A program made the position numbers and the translations under genes. The notes beneath the pieces are model-generated. The model did no database searches. It saw only the letters and a program-made list of their open reading frames with translations, and was not told the origin of the DNA. This document shows, in pieces, positions 8,778 to 16,100 of a stretch of DNA of 59,816 bases. How positions within the stretch are numbered: the first letter of the stretch is position 1; each line of letters starts with the position of its first letter. The stretch comes from Neolewinella lacunae (lineage in GTDB: Bacteria; Bacteroidota; Bacteroidia; Chitinophagales; Saprospiraceae): assembly GCF_014349155.1 (NCBI RefSeq), contig NZ_JACSIT010000117.1:1-59816 (forward strand). Reading direction: 5' to 3'.

Positions 8778-9574
8778 TTATTTAGATAGTTTGAGGATGC
8801 GGAAAGCACCCCGCAGCACGATGGCGAAGACGATGCTTCCGACAACAAGGTCGGGCCAACGGGTAGCAGTGAGGTAGACGAGCACCCCGGAGATGATTAC
8901 TCCGAAATTGATGATGATGTCGTTGGAGGTGAAGATGTAACTGGCTTCCATATGGGCTTCACCACGGTTGGTTTGCTGGATGAGCCAGAGGCAGACGGCG
9001 TTACCGATCAGCGCCAAAGCCGCCACTACAATCATTACCTTGAAGTCAGGCACCTCACCGTAGCCCAAAAAGCGGCGGATGACTTGGGCAAAGCCCATAA
9101 TGGCCAGCCCCAGTTGGAGGTAGCCGCTGTAGCCAGCGATCTGCTTTTTGCGGGCAACGGCGGCACCTACGACCAGGAGGCTGAGCGCGTATACGAGCGC
9201 ATCGGCGAGCATATCGAGGGAGTCGGCGACGAGGCCCATGTACCCGGAGATCAGTCCGAAAGCCATCTCCACGACGAAGAAGGCGGCGTTGATGCCGAGC
9301 ACCCACCAGAGGATGCGTTTTTGCTGGGCGTCATCTTCATTATTGTGGAGGGGTAGGTCGGCGGCTTCCGTACTAAGGAAACTTTCCCCAGCCCCAGTTC
9401 GCCGAGTGACTTTGCGATTGGTGCAGCTTCGTTGTGGTGATATACCACGAGCTTACGCGCGGGCAGGTCGAAATCGAGCCGCTCTACCTGGGAGAGCGGC
9501 TCTAATTTCATGCGTACCATTTGCTCCTCGGCGGAGCAATCCATGACGGTAACTTTGAAAGTGGATTTATTCAT
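8778..9574 (-). pseudogene. HMA-CDF fusion cation exporter, one-base frameshift
   Basis: The N-terminal part (9574 to about 9380) is an HMA-like domain, FKVTVMDCSAEEQMVRMKL. The C-terminal part (about 9375 to 8778) is a cation diffusion facilitator with AINAAFFVVEMAFG-like TM1, GLVADSLDMLADALVY (metal-site Asp pair) and ASYIFTSNDIIINFGVI. The fused HMA-CDF architecture is normal in Bacteroidota, but here the two halves lie in different frames: LGKVSLV in one, TEAADLPLHNNEDDAQQK in the other. One missing base between about 9368 and 9400 would make a 265-residue protein. It could be a real mutation or a sequence error. It would export a divalent cation such as Zn or Co. Confidence 0.85.
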
Positions 9575-9580
9575 GGAGGC

Positions 9581-10867
9581 CTAGTGTTCGTGTTCGAGTT
9601 CTCCCGCCTGACTTTGGGCGTAGACGTAGTAAGCGCCTTCCGTGACGATTTGCATTCCTTTGGGTAGGGGATTGAGTAATTCGACGGCGGTGTACCCGTC
9701 GTCGGTAGCGCCGGGTTTAACCAGTAGCTTTTCAAACTCCACTTCATCGCCGGAGCGCTGGGTGGGAGCGATGAATACGTAGGAGCTTTCTCCTTCTCGC
9801 AAGACGGCCGCTTCGGGGAGTGCCTGGACGGTTTGGTCGGTCAGCCAGATACGGGCCTCGGCGAAGAGGTCACGGATGAACTTTGGTTGATTGCCCTTAA
9901 GGTGAGCGTGAACGCGAACGGTTTTGTTCTCCGCGTTGAATTCCTTGCCGATGACGTGAACCTCGGCTTCATACCGCTGGCTACCCAGGGCTGGAATCTG
10001 GTAAGTGACGCGTTGGCCTTTTTCTAGTTTAGCAATGTCACGCTCAAAAACGTCCAGCTCAAGGTGAAGGTGCTGTTCGTCGATGACCTCCATGAGCTGG
10101 GTGCTGGGCTCCACGTACATACCGTCGTGGAGGCTTATCGAGGTGATGTAGCCGGAGCGGGGAGCAAAGAGCGTGATCCGCTGGGTGATGTTATCGGGTG
10201 TGAGCTCATCGGTTTTAATGCCGAGGTACCGAAGGCGTTGTTGTAGCCCCTTAACGTTGGCGGTTTTGGCGGCAACCTGGCTACGTAGCCGCTGGACTTC
10301 CCGGAGAATGCCGGCGTCGGCACTGGCGAGCGTTTCCTGGCGGTCAAGTTCTTGTTGTAGGAATATGAGTTCGGCGGTAGCTTCGAGGTACTGCCGCTGG
10401 TGCTCGATGAACTCCGGGTTTTCGAGAATAGCGATAACGGCTCCGCGTTTGACATAGTCACCTTCGACGTAGTTACGGGCGTTACGGATAAAGCCGGCGG
10501 CGCGGGCACTGACGGCGGCGTAGGCATTGGGTGGAAGGCCGAGAGTGCCGGTGGCGCTGAGGTAGCCGTTGACTTTCATTTGGGAGAAGTCGCCGAACTT
10601 GATGTCCATGGTTTCGATCTGTTCGGTGGTGAGGTGGATGCCTTCGTCGCCAGCTTCGCCGTGGGCGTGGCCATCCTCTTCATCGTCATGATCGTGACCG
10701 TCGCCTTCCGCGTGGTCATGGTCGTCGGTATGCTCTTCCGCCGCCATTTCTTTTTTGGGTGCGTCGTGATCGTAGCCGTCGCCTTCCTGGTGTTCTTGGG
10801 CGCGGCCGCAGGTACTGAGGAAGGTTAAGAGGAGCAGGGCGAGGGTAGTGAAAAGAAAATTTTTCAT
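9581..10867 (-). CDS. RND efflux periplasmic adaptor (CzcB/CusB-like) lipoprotein
   Basis: 428-residue membrane-fusion protein that couples the RND pump to the outer-membrane channel. The signal sequence MKNFLFTTLALLLLTFLSTC has a lipobox Cys at 20. A His/Asp/Glu-rich stretch follows (residues about 24-75, repeated DHDH and HDHD), a probable metal-binding tail. The barrel-sandwich region (YVEGDYVKRGAVIAILENPEF), alpha-hairpin (HRQYLEATAELIFLQQEL) and beta-barrel (APRSGYITSISLHDGMYV) are in the usual order. The lipobox is encoded by a copy of the 18-bp dispersed repeat (10798-10815). It lies 52 bp downstream of the RND gene and is probably cotranscribed. Confidence 0.93.
   Translation of the reverse strand: MKNFLFTTLALLLLTFLSTCGRAQEHQEGDGYDHDAPKKEMAAEEHTDDHDHAEGDGHDHDDEEDGHAHGEAGDEGIHLTTEQIETMDIKFGDFSQMKVNGYLSATGTLGLPPNAYAAVSARAAGFIRNARNYVEGDYVKRGAVIAILENPEFIEHQRQYLEATAELIFLQQELDRQETLASADAGILREVQRLRSQVAAKTANVKGLQQRLRYLGIKTDELTPDNITQRITLFAPRSGYITSISLHDGMYVEPSTQLMEVIDEQHLHLELDVFERDIAKLEKGQRVTYQIPALGSQRYEAEVHVIGKEFNAENKTVRVHAHLKGNQPKFIRDLFAEARIWLTDQTVQALPEAAVLREGESSYVFIAPTQRSGDEVEFEKLLVKPGATDDGYTAVELLNPLPKGMQIVTEGAYYVYAQSQAGELEHEH
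10798..10815 (-). repeat. 18-bp dispersed repeat coding the CzcB lipobox
   Basis: Plus strand GGGCGCGGCCGCAGGTAC, one change from consensus (GTAC for GTGC). On the coding strand it gives S-T-C-G-R-A-Q. Confidence 0.85.
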
Positions 10868-10919
10868 CTTGATTTATATTTTACGCGGACCTCCCATGAG
10901 GAGAGGGTAGCGGGATAGT

Positions 10920-13900
10920 TTATTGGTTGAGGAGGTACTGGAGACGAGCTACAGCGAGGTTGTGGTCACGGACGGTGTTGAGGTATTCGCGGCCGTTGGT
11001 GCCCAGGAGCCGGAGGGCGGTGAGCAATTCGAGGTAGGAGATCTCGCCGGCGCGGTAATTGAGGCGAGAGATGCGGATGATCTCCGGATTGACGACCGCC
11101 AACTGCTGCTGGTAATAGTCTGCCGCCGCCGCGTTACGGGTAATCTCGGACCGGGTAGCGAGCTGCTCCCGTTCAAAGCGTAGTCGTTCGGCTTCCAACT
11201 GGGTTTCGGCGACGGTGACTCCCAGCCGCTGGGTTTCGACGCGGCGTTTGGTGGCCTTGTTGAACAGCGGAATCGTTACACCCGCTTCGAGACCGGTCAG
11301 GTAACCCCCTTCAAAAAACTGCTGAGCGGAATACCCAAGACGGAAGCCTGGTTTTAGTTGTGCTTGCAAACTCGCAATGCCTGTCCTTGCATTAGCTACG
11401 TCGGATTCCGCAAGCTGGACGAATAAGCCAGCAGGGGTAGAATCGAGTAGCAGGGGAGATGGGGCCAGCGAAAGGGTATCGGCGGCGGTAACCGGTTGGT
11501 CAGTAGCCAGGAGGCTGCCGAGTTGCCGTTGCAGGGAAGCTATCTCCATACGCGTGCGTTCCGCCAGCGATTCATACTCGCTCAGGGAGGCTTGCAGGTT
11601 AAGCACTTCAAGACGGTTGGCAGCCCCAGCCTCCACGCGGACGTTAGCAATGCGCAGGTACTCGGAATAAGTGTTGGTGAGCTGCTGGTAGAGCCGTAGC
11701 AGGGCTTCGCGCTGCTGTAGGTCGACGTAGGTTTGTCGTACCTGATAAGTCAGCTCAGCGCGGGTCAGCTGACTTCGGACCAGGTTGCCAGCGACGACGA
11801 CATCCTGTACCGCGTTTGCTGCACGGATGGTGGCAGGGTTGGGAAACTCCTGAACGATGGTGAGCATATTGACCCGCTGACCGTTCTCCCGGAAGAGGCC
11901 TTCGCCCTGGTAGCTGATGTCGGTGAGTCCGGGTTGATATTTCAAATTCTGGAGGGAACGACTTTGGTCGGTCCGCTGATCCGCCGCCAGGACGGCGGGG
12001 TTATTGCTTACGGCGACTTGTACTGCTTCTTCCAAACCTAAACTTTGCACCTGCGCCCGCGCCCCAAATGAGTAAAGGAAGAAGGGGAGAAGGAGTAAAG
12101 GCGCGGCGATGCTAGGTGGCGTTTTGCGGTCCTGCCATTTCTCTAACCAGCTGTAAAGGATGGGCAACACGATGAGCGTGAGGAAGGTGGCCGTGACCAA
12201 ACCACCGATGACAACGGTAGCCAGTGGCCGCTGCACTTCCGCGCCGCCGGAACTGGAAAGCGCCATGGGCAGGAAACCAAGGGAAGCCACGGCGGCCGTC
12301 ATGATGACGGGGCGCAAGCGCACTTTGGTGCCTTCCAGGATGCGGGCACGGACGTCGTCCCAACCTTCTGCTTTGAGTTGGTTCAGGTAACCGATGAGTA
12401 CGATTCCGTTAAGCACCGCCACACCGAAGAGGGCGATGAACCCGATACCGGCAGAGATGCTGAAGGGCATGCCGCGCAGCTCCAAAGCCAGGATGCCGCC
12501 AATTGCCGAAAGGGGAATGGCGATGAAGATAAGTGCCGCCTGGGAGAAGCTGCCGAAGGTGAAAATGAGGAGCAGGAAGATCAGCGCAAGAGCGGCGGGT
12601 ACGGCGATCATCAAGCGGGCGGAAGCTGCCTGGAGGTTCTCGAACTGACCACCGTAAGTGAAGTAATAGCCCGGAGGGAGTTTCACGTTAGCATCCAGGG
12701 CTTCCTGAATGTCGCTGACCAGCGTTTCCACGTCGGTATCCCCAACATTGACGCCGATGACGATGCGGCGGTTGGTGTTTTCCCGGCTGATCTGCATGGG
12801 GGCATCCACCAAATCTACCGTAGCGACTTCGCGCAGGGGAACCTGAGTGCCGTTCATGAGGGGGATGTAGAGGTCCGCTACATTGTCGATACCCGCGCGG
12901 TACTTTTCCTGCAGGCGTACGGTGAGATCGTAACGGCGCTCCCCTTCATAAATGGTTCCTGCGCTGGCTCCGGCGAAGGCAGCCGCTACGACGCGGTTGA
13001 TGTCTTTCACCTGAAGGCCATACTGGGCCATTTTGGGATAGTTGAAATCGATCAGAATCTGGGGCATACCGACGGTTTGCTCTACGTTGACCGTTCCCGC
13101 GCCGGGGATGCCGGCAATGATCCGTTCTGCTTCCTTGGCTTTTTCGAAAGCTACATCGAGGTCAGCACCATAGAGTTTGATGGCGATGTCGGCCTTAGCG
13201 CCAGTCATGAGTTCGTTAAAGCGTAGTTGGATGGGCTGAGAGAACTCGAGACCAACCCCGGGGAATACCCCCATGGATTCTTCAATTTCTTCGAAGAAAT
13301 CCTGGCGATTATCTGCGGTGGTCCATTCGTCTTTAGGCTTCATCACGATGGTATAATCACCGATCTCTACCGGCATGGGGTCGGTGGGAATTTCGGCGGC
13401 ACCGATGTTGGTGACGACCTCTTCGATTTCGGGAAAGTCGGCGAGTAACTTCTTGTGTACCCGCTTTGTCATTTCAACACTCTGGGTGAGGGACGTTCCC
13501 GGCGGAAGGATCTGCTGCATTGCTAAATCTCCCTCTTCGAGGGTGGGGATGAACTCGCCCCCCATGGTGGAGAATACCCAAAGGCTAGCCGAAAAGAGGA
13601 CGATGGTAGCCAGCACGAAAGCGGCTTTAAACCGTAAGGCCAGGTGCAGGATGGGGCTGTACAAACGCTGGAAAAAGCCTATGATTCTATCTGCAATAGT
13701 CTTCTTGATGCTGACTTTTTTATTCAGGAACAATGCCGTCATCATCGGTACGTAGGTGAGCGAGAGAATCAGGGCACCGGCGATGGCGAGCATGACGGTT
13801 TGTGCCATGGGCCGGAACATCTTTCCCTCAATACCTACGAGGGCGAGAATGGGGATGTAGACCATTAGGATAATAATCTCCCCGAAGGCGGCGGAGCTAC

Positions 13901-15230
13901 GGATTTTGATGGAGGAGGTGGTCACTTCCGCGTCCATTTGCTGCTGGGTAAGCTGCTGCCCTCCGTAACCCTTGGTGAGCCGGTGAACGATGGATTCGAC
14001 GATGATGACGGCTCCGTCTACGATGAGGCCGAAGTCGATGGCGCCCAGGCTCATGAGGTTGGCGGAAATGCCCAGCAGGTTCATCATCGAGATGGCGAAG
14101 AGCATCGCCAGGGGAATGACGGAGGCGACGATGAGGCTGGCCCGCCAGTTGCCCAGCAGCAGCACCAGGATGAAGATGACGATGAGTCCGCCTTCGATGA
14201 GGTTGGTCTGGACCGTCCCGATGGCGGTAGACACCAATTTATCACGGACCAGGTACGGTTCGATCATTACGCCCTCGGGTAACGACTTCTGAATTTGCTC
14301 CACCCGCTCTTTTACCCGTTCGGTGACGGCGGCTGAGTTAGCCCCTTTAAGCATCATTACCCGACCACCGACGGCTTCTTGACCGTTGCGGACGAGCGCG
14401 CCGTAACGAGGCGCTTTACCAAACTGAACGGTGGCAACATCCTGAACGAGGATGGGCCTGCCACCCCGGACGTCGACGACGATTTTTCGCAGATCTTCCA
14501 GACTCCCCGCTAGGCCGTTAGTCCGGATGTAGTAGGTGCTGGGGTTTTTCTCGATGTAAGCACCACCGGTATTCTCGTTGCTGTTTTCGAGCGCGGTGAA
14601 TACATCGTTGATGCTGACGTTCATCGCCTTCAGCAGTTCCGGGTTTACGGCTACCTCGTACTGCTTGAGAAAGCCGCCCATGGTGTTAATTTCAACGACG
14701 CCTTCGATGCCAGAGAGTTGGCGGCTAACGATCCAGTCCTGTATCGTCCGCAGATCGGTAGTAGAATACTGATCTTCGTAGCCTTCAACGGGCCGGACGA
14801 CGTATTGGTAAATCTCACCAAGGCCGGTAGAGATGGGGGACATACTAGGTTTCCCCAGCCCCTCGGCGATGTTTTCCTCGGCTTCTCGCAGGTGTTCACT
14901 CACCAGCTGGCGGGCGAGGTAGAGGTCCATACTCTCCTCAAAAACAACCGTTACGACCGAGAGACCGAACCGGGAGATGGAGCGTATTTCGACCAGGTTC
15001 TGCAGGTTCTGCAGGGCCAGCTCGATGGGCGTAGTAATGAATTGTTCTACCTCCTGGGTGGCCAGGGTGGGCGAGGAGGTGATGACTTGTACCTGATTGT
15101 TAGTGATGTCGGGTACGGCATCGATGGGAATTTGGCGGAGGGAGAAAACTCCCCAGATGATGAGGGCCAAGACGAACAGTCCGACCACCAGCTTATTCGC
15201 TACGGAATAAGCAATAATCTTATCAAACAT
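10920..15230 (-). CDS. CzcA-type heavy-metal RND pump fused to a TolC-like outer-membrane channel
   Basis: 1436 residues. The first ~1040 form a full heavy-metal RND pump: start MFDKIIAYSVANKLVVG, TM4 motif DFGLIVDGAVIIVE typical of divalent-cation exporters of the CzcA type, and two periplasmic halves. Residues ~1060-1436 form a TolC/CusC-like protein: LGLEEAVQVAVSNNPAVLAA, GAANRLEVLNLQASL and AGEISYLELLTALRLLGTN. At the joint (residues ~1040-1062) a hydrophobic stretch LLLLPFFLYSFGARAQ looks like a complete Sec signal peptide, encoded partly by a copy of the dispersed repeat (12047-12065). The start at 15230 was chosen over 15275 because the family begins MFDKII. It pumps divalent metal with CzcB from periplasm or cytoplasm to the outside. 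Confidence 0.93.
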   Translation of the reverse strand: MFDKIIAYSVANKLVVGLFVLALIIWGVFSLRQIPIDAVPDITNNQVQVITSSPTLATQEVEQFITTPIELALQNLQNLVEIRSISRFGLSVVTVVFEESMDLYLARQLVSEHLREAEENIAEGLGKPSMSPISTGLGEIYQYVVRPVEGYEDQYSTTDLRTIQDWIVSRQLSGIEGVVEINTMGGFLKQYEVAVNPELLKAMNVSINDVFTALENSNENTGGAYIEKNPSTYYIRTNGLAGSLEDLRKIVVDVRGGRPILVQDVATVQFGKAPRYGALVRNGQEAVGGRVMMLKGANSAAVTERVKERVEQIQKSLPEGVMIEPYLVRDKLVSTAIGTVQTNLIEGGLIVIFILVLLLGNWRASLIVASVIPLAMLFAISMMNLLGISANLMSLGAIDFGLIVDGAVIIVESIVHRLTKGYGGQQLTQQQMDAEVTTSSIKIRSSAAFGEIIILMVYIPILALVGIEGKMFRPMAQTVMLAIAGALILSLTYVPMMTALFLNKKVSIKKTIADRIIGFFQRLYSPILHLALRFKAAFVLATIVLFSASLWVFSTMGGEFIPTLEEGDLAMQQILPPGTSLTQSVEMTKRVHKKLLADFPEIEEVVTNIGAAEIPTDPMPVEIGDYTIVMKPKDEWTTADNRQDFFEEIEESMGVFPGVGLEFSQPIQLRFNELMTGAKADIAIKLYGADLDVAFEKAKEAERIIAGIPGAGTVNVEQTVGMPQILIDFNYPKMAQYGLQVKDINRVVAAAFAGASAGTIYEGERRYDLTVRLQEKYRAGIDNVADLYIPLMNGTQVPLREVATVDLVDAPMQISRENTNRRIVIGVNVGDTDVETLVSDIQEALDANVKLPPGYYFTYGGQFENLQAASARLMIAVPAALALIFLLLIFTFGSFSQAALIFIAIPLSAIGGILALELRGMPFSISAGIGFIALFGVAVLNGIVLIGYLNQLKAEGWDDVRARILEGTKVRLRPVIMTAAVASLGFLPMALSSSGGAEVQRPLATVVIGGLVTATFLTLIVLPILYSWLEKWQDRKTPPSIAAPLLLLPFFLYSFGARAQVQSLGLEEAVQVAVSNNPAVLAADQRTDQSRSLQNLKYQPGLTDISYQGEGLFRENGQRVNMLTIVQEFPNPATIRAANAVQDVVVAGNLVRSQLTRAELTYQVRQTYVDLQQREALLRLYQQLTNTYSEYLRIANVRVEAGAANRLEVLNLQASLSEYESLAERTRMEIASLQRQLGSLLATDQPVTAADTLSLAPSPLLLDSTPAGLFVQLAESDVANARTGIASLQAQLKPGFRLGYSAQQFFEGGYLTGLEAGVTIPLFNKATKRRVETQRLGVTVAETQLEAERLRFEREQLATRSEITRNAAAADYYQQQLAVVNPEIIRISRLNYRAGEISYLELLTALRLLGTNGREYLNTVRDHNLAVARLQYLLNQ
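12047..12065 (+). repeat. 18-bp dispersed repeat at the RND-TolC joint
   Basis: GCACCTGCGCCCGCGCCC, variant GCCC. On the coding (minus) strand it gives F-G-A-R-A-Q-V-Q, an ideal signal-peptidase I site within the fusion protein. Confidence 0.85.
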
Positions 15231-15365
15231 AAAAAGTAATTGCCGGAGACGGTTCGTGGGGTGTGCATACTGCAACCTATCACGCTGGTAAATCGAGGCA
15301 CGAGCGATCCGCCCACGGATTAAACCAATGGGTTAGAGTGGGACATGGATATCCCTGGAATTGGT

Positions 15366-15704
15366 TTAAGCGAATCGCGGGGGTTGCCAGCTGCCGTTGG
15401 CGTAGCTGCCGGGGTTCCAATTTTGAACGGCCCGGGGCAGAGTGCTGCCCTTAGGAGGCAGGGGAGTTGGTTCCTCCTCCAGCGTCAGCAGGGTTGGGGG
15501 AGCGTCGAGGACGGCACCGCAGCAGGCGCAGATGCAGAAGGGGGTGCAGTGGTCTTCGTGCTCGGAATCAGGGTGCTCGTGCTCAGGGTTTTCAGCGTGT
15601 ACGGCAGCGGGAGCCTCGTTGGAAATCAAGAAGAAATTGTCCTGGCAGGGAACGAAGGCCAGAAGGAGGATGTAAAGCGATAAGATTCGGGTTAGTAATC
15701 GCAT
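15366..15704 (-). CDS. Small His/Cys-rich exported protein (DUF6660-like)
   Basis: 112 residues. The N-terminal signal MRLLTRILSLYILLLAFVPC is followed by an acidic His-rich segment (ENPEHEHPDSEHEDH) and the Cys cluster CTPFCICACCGA. Such small proteins (DUF6660 type) sit at the head of metal-efflux operons in Bacteroidota and are thought to bind metal in the periplasm; that role is inferred. It is the first gene of the minus-strand metal cluster, 136 bp upstream of the RND-TolC fusion. In that gap a 10-bp inverted repeat (TTAAACCAAT at 15320-15329, mirrored at 15360-15369) could be an operator; no regulator gene was found nearby. Confidence 0.7.
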   Translation of the reverse strand: MRLLTRILSLYILLLAFVPCQDNFFLISNEAPAAVHAENPEHEHPDSEHEDHCTPFCICACCGAVLDAPPTLLTLEEEPTPLPPKGSTLPRAVQNWNPGSYANGSWQPPRFA

Positions 15705-15759
15705 TTGGAAGTTAACGCTGGGTTGGGAGGGAATGTTTTGACAGGGATATTTAATTTTT

Positions 15760-16081
15760 TACTTAACATAATATAAATTATGGGCAAATATTTACCCCCA
15801 AATTTCGGCTTGCATACTTGGCCGCAGGACCAGTCCGCCCAAACGAATCCTTTCCCAGTCCGCCGCACCACGCCCTTCGGCTCTAACCCAATTAAACCCA
15901 TTCACGTTGCGTATTCTCCTCTCCACCAGACCCATCCACCAGACCCATCCACCAGACCCATCCACCAGACCCATCCACCAGACCCATCCACCCGAGGGTT
16001 GGCCTAACGCTCCGAAAAGCGCTCCTCCTTCCCTCCCCCTGTTCTGATGAAGAAAACTGGAACACTCTACTTAACATAATA
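15760..16081. repeat. 14-bp direct repeats bracketing a 13-bp tandem array
   Basis: TACTTAACATAATA occurs at 15760-15773 and again at 16068-16081 in the same orientation. Between them no gene is supported. The left copy is 56 bp upstream of the DUF6660 start and could overlap its promoter; the right copy lies just past the stop of the coiled-coil protein. The arrangement resembles a duplication boundary. Confidence 0.7.
15923..15987. repeat. Five perfect 13-bp tandem copies of CCACCAGACCCAT
   Basis: Five identical units (15923-15935, 15936-15948, 15949-15961, 15962-15974, 15975-15987) followed by a broken sixth. The unit length is not a multiple of three and no coding frame is conserved, so this is a non-coding VNTR-type array likely to vary in copy number. 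Confidence 0.95.
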
Positions 16082-16100
16082 ATAGAAGCTGTTCAAGCCC

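Noticed and set aside
9368..9400. Programmed frameshifting in the HMA-CDF gene
   Set aside because: No slippery heptamer with a following stem was evident; a plain one-base loss or sequence error is simpler.
12378..13226. Plus-strand frame of 282 codons inside the RND gene
   Set aside because: Antisense to a conserved pump; Asp/Gly/His-rich translation with no fold signature.
15320..15369. 10-bp inverted repeat upstream of the RND gene as a confirmed operator
   Set aside because: Arms are short with a 30-bp spacer and no regulator gene lies nearby; kept only as a remark.
15923..15990. Tandem units mistaken for a CRISPR array
   Set aside because: Units are head-to-tail without spacers and no cas gene is near.
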